DNA from: Aspergillus flavus | Lineage: Eukaryota; Ascomycota; Eurotiomycetes; Eurotiales; Aspergillaceae | DNA: 64,000 bases | Assembly: GCF_009017415.1 (NCBI RefSeq) | Contig: NC_092406.1 | Coordinates: 3,348,001-3,412,000 of the forward strand | Direction of reading: 5' to 3' | Part shown: piece by piece, positions 1-12,028 of the stretch | How positions within the stretch are numbered: position 1 is the stretch's first letter | Layout: each line of letters begins with the position of its first letter | The notes under the pieces: generated by a model | Told to the model about the DNA's origin: nothing | The model's input: only the letters and a program-made list of their open reading frames with translations | Databases searched by the model: none | Translations under genes and position numbers: made by a program

Positions 1-3000
1 GCGCGGTGTTGTCATGAGTCACCGAACGATCATGCATCAGATGGCCTGCCTTAGCGCAATGATCTCAACTGTGCCGGGCTCTTCAAAAGTCAGATCGCAT
101 GGAGAAACGATCATGAGCTATCTCGACCCCAGGCATGGAATCGGTATGATCTTAGGTGTGCTTCTTACAGTATATGGCGGCCACACAACCGTCTGGTTAG
201 AAGACCGGGCGGTTGAAACGCCAGGCCTCTATGCACACCTCATCACGAAATACAGGGCAACTGTCATGGCTGCAGATTACCCTGGTCTCAAAATAGCTGC
301 CTACAATTATCAACAGGATCCAATGGCCACACGGCATTATAAGAAGAATTCTGAGCCCAATTTCGGAAGTGTTAAGCTCTGTCTTATAGACACTCTCACT
401 GTTGATGCTGAATTCCACGAGATCTTGGCGGACAGATGGCTAAGGCCGATGAGGAATCCAAGAGCTCGGGAAATTGTCGCTCCAATGCTTTGCTTGCCCG
501 AGCATGGAGGTATGGTAATCAGTGTGCGGGATTGGTTAGGCGGTGAAGAACGTATGGGTTGCTCTTTAACTCATGAAATGGATCCAAATGAGCGCGAGGA
601 TTTCAAGAAGGAAGAGAGACAGTCAGAGAAGACCAAGGACAACAGCGGATTTGGCAGCAGTTTGTTGGGTGGGGGCTCATCACCAGCTCCTATCTCAAAG
701 GAGCAAACAAAGAATGAGCTCCAAGAAGTCCTTCTCGACAAAGAGGCTTTGAAAAGCAACGAAATTGTCGTCTTGGCCATGGGTGAAGAGGCTAGGAAGT
801 TTGCCGGGTCTATGCCACATGCTGTGCGCGTTGGCTCATTTGGTTATCCTATCCCTGATGCTACACTGGCTGTGGTCGATCCTGAGACAAATTTGCTGTG
901 CACACCGAATGTTATCGGAGAGATTTGGGTGGACTCGCCATCCCTTTCTGGAGGCTTCTGGGCGCTGCCAAAACATACTGAAGCAATCTTCCATGCGCGA
1001 CCCTACAAATTCGAAGAGGGAAACCCAACTCCTGTGCTGGTGGAGCCGGAGTTCTTGCGGACTGGTTTGCTGGGGTGTGTGATCGAAGGCAAGATATTTG
1101 TGCTGGGCCTCTATGAAGATCGTCTTCGTCAGAAGGTCGAATGGGTGGAACACGGACAGGAAATCGTTGAACATCGTTATTTCTTTGTTCAACATATGAT
1201 CGTCAGTCTTCTGAAAAATGTGCCTAAGATACACGATTGTACAGCCTTCGATGTTTTTGTCAACGAAGAACATCTTCCGATTGTGGTCCTAGAGTCATAC
1301 GCAGCGTCCACGGCACCAGCAACCTCCGGTGGGCCTCCACGGCAGTTGGACTCGGTTCTCCTTGAATCTCTGGCAGAAAGGTGTATGGAAGTCCTCTATC
1401 AAGAGCACCACTTGCGAGTCTACTGTGTCCTGCTCACCGCTCCCAACACTCTACCTCGTGTCACTAAAAATGGCAGGCGAGAGATCGGCAACATGCTCTG
1501 CCGCAGAGATTTTGATTCTGGGACTTTACCCTGTGTTCATGTGAAGTTCGGTGTTGAGCGGTCGGTTATGAACTTACCGGTTGGAGTTGACCCAGTCGGA
1601 GGAATCTGGTCTCCCCTAGCCCTGATGTCAAGACAAGAAATGCTTGCCATGCAAGAAAAGCAGTATTCGGGGGTAGACTACCGTGAAGTCGTCATGGATG
1701 ATCGCACATCAACGCCATTGAGCAATTTCTCAACTATCGTGGATCTCCTCCATTGGCGTGTTTCTCGTCAGGCAGAAGAGCTGGCATATTGCTCGATCGA
1801 TGGCCGTGGAAAAGAAGGGAAGGGCATCACTTGGAAGAAGTTCGACTTAAAAGTTGCCGCTGTAGCGACCTATCTGAGGAACAAAGTCAAAGTTCGCCCA
1901 GGCGATCACTTGGTGCTTATGTATACTCACTCAGAAGAATACGTTTATGCAGTTCATGCTTGCTTCTGTCTGGGTGTGGTTGCCATTCCCCTTCCCCCTA
2001 TTGACCAAAATCGACTTTCAGAAGATGCCCCAGCGTTCTTGCACGTTATCAATGATTTCAATGTGAAAGCCATCATTGTAAACAGTGATGTTGATCATGT
2101 GATGAGACAGAAGCTCGTTTCGCAGCATATCAAGCAGTCTGCACAGGTTCTTCGGATAGGTGTACCGGCAATCTACAACACCACAAAACCAACGAAACAG
2201 TCTCACGGCTGTCGTGAGCTCGGCTATGTTGTGAAAGATGCATGGTTACAGGGAAGTACACCGGCCATGGTTTGGACTTATTGGACGCCAGACCAGAGGA
2301 GGATATCGGTCCATATCGGCCACGATACTATTATGGGTATGTGCAAGGTACAAAAAGAGACATGCCAGATGAGCAGTGCAAGACCAGTTCTGGGTAGTGT
2401 TCGCAGCACCCTGAGTCTTGGCTTCCTCCATACATGTTTGATGGGTATCTATGTTGGTAAGCAGAATCAGTAAACTTAAAATAAATGTCTTCCGGGTTAA
2501 CCAAAGCTTCTAGGGGCACCGACATACCTCGTATCACCTGTCGACTTCGCAACAAACCCTATGACACTTTTCGTCACTCTTGCACGCTATAAGATCAAAG
2601 ATACGTATGCTACCAGCCAGATGTTGGATTACGCGATGACTGCAATGGCTGGGAAAGGTTTCCAACTTCAGGAATTAAAGAACTTGATGATTTCTGCTGA
2701 AGGCCGACCACGTATCGACATATGTATGTTCCTTATGATTCGATCAATCAAAACAGGTCTGCTAACACGCTCTTACCTCCAGACCAAAAGGTGCGTCTGC
2801 ACTTCGCTTCTGCAAGTCTCGACCGTACCGCAATCAACATAGTGTATTCTCATGTCCTTAACCCGATGGTTGTTACGAGATCATATATGTGCATCGAACC
2901 GATTGAATTATGGCTTGACCTTCGGGCTCTGCGTCGTGGACTTGTGTGTCCGGTAGATCCTGATACAGACCCGACTGCCCTTGCCGTCCAAGACTCTGGA

Positions 3001-4406
3001 ATGGTGCCGGTGAATACACAAATAGCTATTGTGAACCCGGAGACCTGTACTTTGTCACATGTGGGTGAATACGGCGAGATCTGGATACAATCGGATGCCT
3101 GCGCCAAGGCATTCTACGGATCTAAACAAGATTTCGACCACGAGCGTTTCAACGGCCGAATTGTAGACGGCGACCCGAGTGTGGCATATGTACGCACTGG
3201 CGATCTAGGCTTCCTTCACACTGTCACGAGACCTATTGGCCCTGGAGGACAGCCCGTTGAAATGCAAGTACTATTTGTTCTTGGAGGGATCGGTGAGACC
3301 TTCGAGGTCAATGGTCTCAACCATTTCCCAATGGATATTGAAAACTCCGTTGAGAGATGTCACCGCAACATTGTGACTGGAGGCTGGTAAGTGAACAGTC
3401 ATAGTATTCCAGTATGACATACATCTGCTAATATAATTGATACAGTGCTGTCTTCCAGGCAGGTGGATTAATAGTTGTTGTTGTTGAAGTTACAAGAAAG
3501 GCTTACTTAGCATCTCTCGTGCCTGTGATTGTCGATGCTATTCTAAACGAGCACCAAGTTGTTGCCGATATCGTGGCATTTGTTTCTCATGGAGACTTCC
3601 CTCGGTCTCGATTAGGCGAAAAACAACGAGGCAAGGTCTTAGCGTCCTGGGTCACACGGAAACTACGATCAATCGCCCAGTTCAGTATCCGCGATATGGA
3701 AGGACCAGAAAATCCGTTCTCAGAGGCCCCTCAGCATCGCGTCAGCCGAAGCTCAAAACCCGGGAGCATGATGGGCAACAGCACTCGACGATCTACCGTG
3801 ATCCCGGATAGCGACTCGGCTGTTCCTCGCTCACCAGCTCCAGTGCTTATGGAGCAGCCTGAAGCACCCGGCTCCTATCATACTAAGCAGGAAAGGGAAG
3901 AACCGGCGATTGATAGCCCGATCACCATTCCCGAAACAATCCCCTCAGTTCCACACATAGCGGAACCGACACGACCGCCAACATCTTCAACTACTGGGGG
4001 TCTTCCGGCAAAAGCTGAAGCTCCTGCAACAATTGGAAACCCTGACTTTGGTTTCGACTTCGGTGATTTTGCTAACTCAGCGGCCACAGCCACAGCTCCG
4101 TTGGAAGCAAGCACCCCCGCGATTGAAAATTTGCCTTACCGTAACCCTCCTAGGGGCGACTCTCTTGCCCATAAACAACAGTATGCCGGTGTTCCTAGTG
4201 GTTTCTCGACTGGCCAACCTGATTTCTACGATGGGAGGCCTGACGCACCGGACGTCGGTGCTGGCGACTGGCCACAAGAAGCTCTTATGTACCAATCAAC
4301 GCTGGGAGTTGATGATACATATGGTCAGGGTGGAGTTCCTAGTACGCCCAGTAGTAACGATGACATGACAAGAAGGCGATTTGACGGAAATAACTACGGG
4401 ATTTGA
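1..4406 (+). CDS. CPS1/DIP2-like adenylate-forming (AMP-binding) protein, 5' partial
   Basis: This is the 3' portion of a very large gene that starts before the window. Reading in frame from base 2, the exons are 1-2456, 2514-2723, 2783-3386 and 3446-4406, separated by 57-59 nt GT...AG introns that restore one frame of about 1409 residues. The protein shows two tandem AMP-binding-like modules. Conserved stretches include YRATVMAADYPGLKIAA, VRVGSFGYPIPDATLAVVDP, RTGLLGCVIEG and VWTYWTPDQRRISV in the first and second modules, then GEYGEIWIQS and YVRTGDLGFLHT near the end. This arrangement matches the fungal CPS1 / animal DIP2 family of adenylate-forming, fatty acyl-AMP ligase-like proteins. The N-terminal DMAP1-binding region usual for the family would lie upstream of the window. 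The last roughly 230 residues are Pro/Ser/Thr-rich and look disordered. The natural substrate is not known to me. Confidence 0.9.
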
Positions 4407-5568
4407 AAGCACGCAAACTTCATCATTTCGCCGTGCAACAGTGGTCATAACATATAGATGGGTAATTAGATGCAGATGCTTTGATATAGTGTTGGCTATC
4501 TTGTATCCCGTTTCTGGCATAGAGTACTTGGAGCTCGCCCTTCTTCTTTTTCTTTGTTATCTATGTCCCTTGAACATTTCATCGTTCTTATGACTTTACA
4601 AAACCCATTGCCTCTTTAGCCCATTCCCCTGTGCGCATTTAACCTCTAGCTGTTGTCTTCGATCAAATGATATGTCTACTTCTATTTGCACTGTGAACGA
4701 CGTTCAACGTTTTGTACATACATACCCTATGAATGAATATGCTAGATTCTTTTAGCTATCGACTGGAAATGGTAGTATGTGTTTGCCAACTTGCGCCAGC
4801 TGCTCGAACACAGTCATCGCGATGGATTGTTCTCGAAGGGACTCGGGAAGAAGCCATGCTGCTAGTAAGTACTCCGTAGGCAGCGTTTAACTCCGTGGTG
4901 GATCCTTAATCATAAGGATGACACGGGACCGAGGTAATTCAACCGCCAAGATTCATAGGGCTTTGCGTTCCCACCTTCGATGTCTGAAGAAATATATAAC
5001 GTAAGTTGGGTGATTCTAACGAGATGCGTGATTTTCACCAGACTTTTTACTGCAGAGTGGGTGCTTCCAACAAGGAGGGTACACGGTACAACCCGAGGAA
5101 TGAAAACAGATAATATAATCAGCTTTGATACGAAGTAGATAGATACCGGCACCGGATTCAGTTTATGGCCGCTTAGTCACATAAGAAGAGCAATGTCCCG
5201 ATTTATACACAGTATAGATCTTCTATACGGAGCCTGATTTAATGGTCTTGAATTCGCCACGTGAGGTTAATGGCGCCACTTAATTGTCTAAAACGGCCAC
5301 GGGCTAGGCTAGTATCTACACCATTACCTACCTCAACCAAGAAATCGACTACCATTGCTAACACTACTATTTTGGAAGCGATTCGGATCCTGGGCAATCA
5401 AGGTTAGAGATTAAGGTAGACCCACTCGGATTCTTAAAGCGAGAGCTAGTATTATTTTACTTTTTGCATATTAGGCGAGGTGAGCGATCGCGGGCTTCTA
5501 TCTCTTACTTCACTAACCTCTCCGATCTTTTTTATCTAGCGACAGAAAATATACCTATCTAGTCCAAT
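4407..5568. other. intergenic region between the CPS1-like gene and a Zn2Cys6 gene
   Basis: The first few hundred bases probably hold the 3' UTR of the upstream gene, and the right side holds the promoter and leader of the regulator starting at 5569. A GTACTCCGTA motif lies at 4869-4878 (see findings). I see no convincing coding exon here. Confidence 0.5.
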
Positions 5569-8229
5569 ATGGATCCGCATCCGCCTTTTGGTCATGCGCT
5601 GCGGACATCGTGTGATAAGTGTAGGGCTGCAAAGGTAATAATATTTCGGCATTCCGCGGGTATCCGATGATTGACCTGCTCTTCCAACAGGTGAGATGCC
5701 AGAGGGAAGGGCAGAGCTGTGCTAGGTGTCTACAACGAGGCGATGATTGTGTCACAACTTTCCACCCTCGAAAGACGTCGAAACCGGACAGGTAAGTAGG
5801 CACGCTTTGAAATTGCCTCTAAAGGCGTCTCTATCCGAATCACACCTCTCATTTCCCCTGTCATTTAGGCGAGGGAAGATTCTAGATATGGAAAGCCGAA
5901 TTGAGCGCATGGAGTCGATCTTGGCCGCGTCAGGTCTCTCAAGTGAGGCTGCCACTCCTGCCACTACTGGTACATCAGCTGATCTGGACGATCAACTTTC
6001 AATGCTATTACTTCATGATGAGGGTTCCTCTACGTTTATTGGTAAATATGGAACTTCATATGGTATATGGAAACTCTGCTGATGACCTACACGCTTCAGG
6101 CTCAGCTTCGAGTCTCTCCATTTTCTCTCCTGCTGGATTACAGTGGATATCCAGTAGGACTAATTCTTCGGACCTTTCGGATCTCATCCTGAGGCGAATA
6201 CAAGCATGCCCTCCCCTCCATGAATCAATGCGCCTATGGCATGGTCTAGACTATCGAGGACAAGTGTCACTTCCACCTAAACATGTTGCTGATTCGTTTG
6301 TCACATGTAAGATTATTTCCACCCGTATGAAGTACACTTTCTCTGATATGTTCTCAGATTTTTTTGACACCCTTAATGATGTTATACCTTTGTATCGAAG
6401 GGATACATTTGAAGCTCTGTACGAACAGCAGTATACTTCTTGCCCCCCGAAGAGCACATCTTGGTATGCCTCGCTCAATGTAGTTCTTGCGCTTGGCTGC
6501 CTGCTGTCGCATGAGGAGAGTATGAATGAGAGCACCGAAAGCTCAATGCGGGCACCCACGACTGCAGTAGACTACCTACGAAATTGCTGGAATGTTTTCG
6601 GCGAATTATCCCTCAGCTGCAGGGATCTTATGGCTGTACAGGCGTTGTTGGCAATGGTAGGGTCTCCTTCGGTTGATCTCAACTTCGGCTCAGGACTAAT
6701 CAATGCATTCCCAGGCTCTTACTACGGAAATCCTTCTTGACAAAGAAGCCACATACATTGCTTTAGGAGCCGCAGTACGGGTCGCAACGTCACTCGGCTT
6801 GCAGCAACAGTTGAAGGACCCTCGCCTTTCCCCACCGGAGATCTCTGAGCGATATATTATCTTCTGGTGCATGTACTCTCTTGACAAAAGTCTCAGTCTT
6901 AGATTAGGAAGGCCACCAGCTATCGATGACAGGGACATAGAAATCGATATTCCAGACGAGCGGCAATTGGCCGTTACAAATCCGAGAACTGCTGTATTGC
7001 TCTTGGCACACATGAAGCTTAGCAGAATCGCCAGCGAGGTTTATTCGGAATTGTACAGCGCTCGCTCAAGAAGATACCCCGCCCTGAAAAGGTTTCGAAC
7101 TATATCTGAGCTGGATACGAAACTTCAGGAGTGGTGCCGATCTCTACCAGGAGACGTCCAACCAGGAAAACCAATCGTATGCACTAAAGAAAACGTCCGT
7201 CATGCGATTACGTTACATCTCGAATACTTTAACTGTCTAGCAACTCTACATCGCTGCTGGGCCTTTCAAGATCAGCTGACGGAATATGATGAGTTGCACA
7301 ATGAAATGGCTCGCCAAGGTTGCGGTGACATCGGAGATCGTGTCTATACCGGGCATATGATATGTTTGGACTCAGCTCGAAATATCGCGCGTCTTTTGAT
7401 TGCAATAGATCAATATGGCTTTCCCAAAAGGACCATGCTAGTTGGGTAAGGATCTCCTCCGCCAAGATGTGTACTAGGAACCGCTGTGTCTGACCAGTCC
7501 TAGTCTCACTCTATTTCATTCACTTTCGGCGTTCATTATCCTTTTCGCCAATGTTATTCAGAATCCTGGCGATTCTTATATCACTGAAGACGTTCAGCTT
7601 CTGGGAGTCATTCTCGATTCCCTGTTCCCTAGTCTTCAAGCCAGTGGGACGTTTCTGCCCAATCTAGTCTCCGAAATATTTAGCAAGATGAGGTTAATGG
7701 CAGTGGAATATGTGGAAAAGGTGCAAGTCCAATTGAAAACCGTATCGAAACGGCCACGTCGAGACTCTGATGAGGCGGTCATGCATCTTCCTCATCGCCC
7801 TGCAACAGAGAACCATGGCCAGCCGCACAACAAGGGACTTGACTCCACAGCTGATACATACGTACGTATACACTTCCTTTGTTGTACCGCCTGGGATGGA
7901 ACATACTCACTGGATTCTAGTTGACAAACGCAAGGCATAATGCGAGCCATAATCGGACGGAACCTACCAGCTTAAACGAAACAGAGTTACCGCACGAATT
8001 AGCTTCTAGAGATAGCGCATGGGGATCCTTGTATGACGGTCTCGATGATCCTCCAACAGATGAGATGCCGTCCGAACAGAATCCTCTCAATGAGAACTAT
8101 AGCATGGGATCCCTTGCTGAGTCATTACCGGGCTCTATTCCTTTCATACCGTGGTCATTGGATTTCGACTTAACTGATCTTTGGCAGTTTGGGAAACAAG
8201 ATCTAGTTGAAGGGCACTTTAGGGAGTAG
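5569..8229 (+). CDS. Zn(II)2Cys6 transcription factor with fungal-specific regulatory domain
   Basis: A predicted nuclear transcription regulator of 749 residues. The eight exons are 5569-5634, 5691-5791, 5869-6041, 6100-6306, 6358-6656, 6715-7445, 7498-7861 and 7921-8229. The ATG at 5569 was chosen because it opens directly into the zinc cluster. The cluster has Cys15, 18, 25, 32, 35 and 42 (C-X2-C-X6-C-X6-C-X2-C-X6-C) and is split by intron 1. A short predicted linker/coiled-coil follows (DMESRIERMESIL). The middle carries the fungal-specific transcription factor domain, with cues such as DVIPLYRRDTFEALY, LGAAVRVATSLGLQQQL and RYIIFWCMYSLDKSLSLRLGRP. The C-terminus is acidic and hydrophobic (FIPWSLDFDLTDLWQFG), which could be an activation region. 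Intron 4 (6307-6357) is 51 nt and has no in-frame stop, so its removal is inferred from the family pattern. It converges on the dehydrogenase at 8426-9650. The target genes are unknown. Confidence 0.86.
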
Positions 8230-8425
8230 TATTTCTAGTGGTTGTTTAGGGTAGACTATAATTTCTAATACTATTGCTATGCTTCCATGTCCATGGATCT
8301 TGCCTGAGTGTTTCCCAGATAACAGATAACAGAACAAACCGAGGCCAAGAGAAAGATGCATCATAACCTAGGACATATTGATATCTAGCTAATCCGGAAT
8401 CAAGATAAAGTCTACCGCACAAACT

Positions 8426-9650
8426 TCAAACCTTAGCCGATGGGAGATGTCCAAGAGCCAAACCCGCATCTATCAAAATCTTAATTAGTATCTCGAAACA
8501 TGTACCTAAAACTGTGCAACATACCAACAGTGAGCTGCTGGCCCGTCGCGGACGTATTCTTTGCGAGACTGATATACGCGTCCGCGCAGTCGTCCAGGTA
8601 CGTCTAGTTTGGTTTTCCTATGTTAGCGATATCTCGGTTTGGGCCTGCAGCAGATTCAAATCCATACCTCGTGTCTCAAAGTAGACCGTTCCTTCAGCGC
8701 ATTGATTATGTTGTCGCCAAACTTCATGCCCTGAAATGTTACTCAATAAATCACCCGTACTAAGGACATTTGACAGTGTTAAATCAGTAGACCTACCCAT
8801 TCCGTCAGAAGTAGACCCGGCAAGACTGCATTGACGCGAATCTCGGGCCCAAATGTGAAGGCGAAATGCTTCATCAGGTGCAGGCCAGCTGCTTTGGTGA
8901 CAGAGTATGCCATGCTGCTGCCGCTCGTCGTGATTCCCTACTTCAGGTCAGTCTTATAACCACGAAGATCATTTGAAGTGGGTTCTGAGCATACGGCAAC
9001 AGAAGAAGTTGCAATATAGACGCCGCCGTCGGGGTTCTTCGACATGATAGGCTGCGCAGTTTGCATAAGCTGCAGGTGGGACATTACGTTGGCTGCCCAA
9101 CACTAGACGTGCGGATAAGTATTAATTTTTGAGGGATCATCTTGCACCATGGGAGCGTTACCTTATTCCACTCATCGTGGGACATGTCGTAAATGTCCCC
9201 AGGGCGAGTAAAGCGCGTCCATCCAGCATTAGCAATGATGATATCCAAACCACCTAGCTTTTCCACAGCTGTGTGAACAAGCTGGTCGTTCTCGGCGGCC
9301 ACGAGCGTGTCCTTGATGGGAATAAATGATTCAGTACATGAATATATAGCATCTTGGAATCAAATCAATGTCTGTGAAGATATTCATACAGCTTGGGCGA
9401 TGTGGCACTTCACCGAGTACTCATTCTCGAGTTTGTCGGCCAGTTGCTGCGCAGCCTCCACATTGGAGTGGTAGTTGATGAGCACGTTGGCACCCTCTGC
9501 TGCAAACTTCTCGCATACCAGGGCGCCTAGGCCTCTAGAAGTCATTGTGGCTACGATTAGCTAAAGGGGGATCCCAGTAGCGGACAAGGAGCTCTCTCAC
9601 CTAGAGCCGGCTGTCACCAGCACGTTTCTTCCCTTTAACGAGTAAGGCAT
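8426..9650 (-). CDS. short-chain dehydrogenase/reductase (SDR)
   Basis: A predicted NAD(P)-dependent oxidoreductase of 259 residues, normal for a classical SDR. It is hidden by seven introns. Exons on the minus strand are 9650-9601, 9534-9390, 9311-9162, 9102-8995, 8937-8797, 8730-8668, 8603-8525 and 8469-8426, which join in frame to a TGA at 8428-8426. The start MPYSLKGRNVLVTAGS leads straight into the cofactor-binding beta strand. The TGxxxGxG glycine motif reads TAGSRGLGA, so the canonical Gly at the second position is Ala. The NAG motif is IIANAGWT, the catalytic Ser lies in YIATSSVA, and the Tyr-Lys pair is in MAYSVTKAAG. The C-terminus follows the reductase pattern (ALKERSTLRHE then LDDCADAYISL). 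The substrate cannot be told from sequence. It lies tail to tail with the Zn2Cys6 gene, 196 bp away. Confidence 0.85.
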
Positions 9651-11373
9651 ATGTGTTAAAGCAATTTTCAGATATAGTTTGCCGTTGAGGCGGAAAAACG
9701 AAAGTCAATTGGATTTAGAAATCAGATTTAAATTGGGAATTAGTGTCTTGTGGGTGTCTTATGGATTGTACGATGAGGGGGTTTTTTCTACCCCGCTTGC
9801 CCTGCATAAGGTACTAAAGGCTATCGTGCCGAGGTTCATTTAATTGATTTCGCTACCTTAGTGAATCACTAGTGTTACAATGAGCGCTATGAATAAAAAA
9901 GAGAAGTGCGAAGCTGAGGCTTGTTTTGTAGTTCCTTTCCTAACTCCAGACCGGAAGGTCCTTCCGTCTAACGGCTTATTTCCTACATATTATTTTTCTG
10001 TCAACAACAAAACTACTACGCAGAGTGGGAAGAGTAATAGTACCCATATGATAAATGACCCTTAAGGAGGCACTTACATGCATAAAAGGAGTTACTCTCC
10101 ATCTGCCTGTCTTCGAACTCTTCGAAAGATAATATCTTGCTTGTGAATAAAGTAGAGGCCATACCTTTCGAACAACACCCACATGAAGGACGATACGTCC
10201 ACCAAACTAGTATACGAGAACCCCCGCCTCTAACTAGACTATCCCCGAGCTTACACCGATCATTCCAAAATTAGTCAAAGGCAACCGTGCAATGATCCTA
10301 ATCGATGCTCGATCCAGAAACTCATGTATGTCGTAATAATTCCGAAACGATTCGTTGAGTATCTTATATCGCCAAGAAGCATTAATTGAGCCAGGGCACT
10401 CCCTAGCACGGGGCTTGATTTGATCAATCTGTGAAGCCCATCAACATGCTGCCACATGACACCGCCTGCTCTGGCGACTATAAACCCCCCCTCCTTTCCT
10501 CGTTTCAACACTACCGTCAGACACGAAGACTTCAACACATCACAATCATCCCTGAGCCACTAATAGTCTGTCTACGTGCTCATATATCGACAGCGATATT
10601 CTTGTTCCCCCGAGAAGCCTTGTATATCCCCTCTCTCGTAGCATTGAAAGCCTCTCAATATCCTTGGAGCATTTGAAGTAGTTTATCACCCGAACAATGT
10701 ACAATGTACAACCATGCGAGGAGTACTACCCTCTAAGGAAGCGCAATCCGGTCGTATTTTTCCAGGATTACATGATCATGACTTGCGTACTAGACGGCGC
10801 GTAACGTAGATGAATCGGCTATATCGTCCCCTACTCTGTTAGCCTGTATATCTTCGAGATATGCACGTTCTTTCGGAATGGAAGACTCCTGGACATTATC
10901 GGTATATGGGACACATTGTTCCCGGTAGTTGGGGTCCTTGCCAGGTAGAATTGAGTACGGCAAGTAGTCAATTGCTTCACATCCATCATCCTCGGGTGGC
11001 ATGAGACGAATAACCTGTTGACGAAGCAATGAAGCCAGGTATTAGTATGCATATACCTGCTTCAGAAAGGCTAGAGCCACCGAAAACACCCGTCAAAAGA
11101 CCAGACGAAGTGACGCTTCTGCTGAAGAAAGCAACTCAATGCCTAGCGCATTAGAGCTGAGGTCTCATACATAGACAGTACCACCAACTTGGGGTCATTG
11201 CATTGTGTCCTTCGAATACTACCTACAGTCATAGAGCTTGAATATAACGAAAACAGAGTCGCCGGAAGTAAAAATTTAAGAACATTCAGGGAAATACTAA
11301 CTACGCGCCGTCCGGCACATCTATCTTAGGGGAGCACAGGTATACTTGAAAGAAACAAATAATAAAAAAGGTT
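9651..11373. other. 1.7 kb region without a convincing gene
   Basis: No exon chain with recognisable protein sequence was found on either strand. The stretch around 10470-10560 looks like a promoter and leader, with a CTATAAACC box, a pyrimidine-rich tract and then an A/C-rich segment, but only very short ORFs follow (see findings). The left end holds the promoter of the minus-strand dehydrogenase. Confidence 0.4.
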
Positions 11374-11444
11374 GGAGATGCGGGGAATCGAACCCCGGAC
11401 CTCTCCCATGCTAAGGGAATATTATACCACTAAACCACATCCCC
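11374..11444 (-). tRNA. tRNA-Ala (anticodon AGC)
   Basis: The minus strand folds as a complete 71-nt tRNA. The acceptor stem pairs GGGGATG with CATCTCC. The D-arm is GTGGTTTAGTGGTATAAT. The anticodon stem TTCCC/GGGAG holds a loop TTAGCAT with anticodon AGC, and the T-arm has the standard GGTTCGATTCC loop. There is no intron. The A-rich and T-rich flanks suit a pol III terminator: a T-run lies just 3' on the minus strand (aataaaaaag on the plus strand). Confidence 0.93.
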
Positions 11445-12028
11445 AAGTGAATGGTAATTGTTCCCTTATTAAAAAATATGAGGGACTTTAGAACAAACTT
11501 GCAGAATTTAAGTTAACTTTAACCGTAAGTGGTAAGGCGGATGGTACGTGATCCACCAGGGTGACCCACGATCTCAAATGATCTTCCCATCTCAAGTGTG
11601 TTCTTTTCTGTGGTGATATCGCCCAATCGTCCTTTTATCTCGTGTCTCCTGTCTTGCATCTGTCTGTATATGTGATGCTATAGTCCGTATATGGTAAATG
11701 GTTACGGATTGCGCTCGTTTCGTAGAGTATGTGTACAGATTGAGAGTGCACCCGAGGGTGTCCTATATATCTAGATATATATAGCCTTGACAAAATATTT
11801 GGCTGGCTTTTTGTAAATTAAAGAGAGCTCAATCAAGTGAGAAAAATTTGACATCTCAATTATATTATCTTTCGTATCATGTCATTCTTTACATACAAAA
11901 ACGCTTTTCAAGACTCTGCTTTTCTGCTACTGCAGTCTTAAAAATTAAACTGAACCTGTTCCCCCCAGCCATGAATTAGGAAAAGATAGAAACTCCCAAA
12001 AGAGTAGTAAGAAAAAAAGGCTCAAGAT
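11445..12028. other. intergenic region between tRNA-Ala and leuC 3' end
   Basis: AT-rich sequence that probably includes the leuC 3' UTR on the right. An 18-bp perfect palindrome (TATATATCTAGATATATA) sits at 11764-11781. No coding signal was seen. Confidence 0.4.

Noticed and set aside
5569..9650. Zn2Cys6 regulator next to a dehydrogenase as a small metabolite cluster
   Set aside because: No backbone synthase, transporter or further tailoring enzyme lies nearby; the surrounding genes are housekeeping genes.
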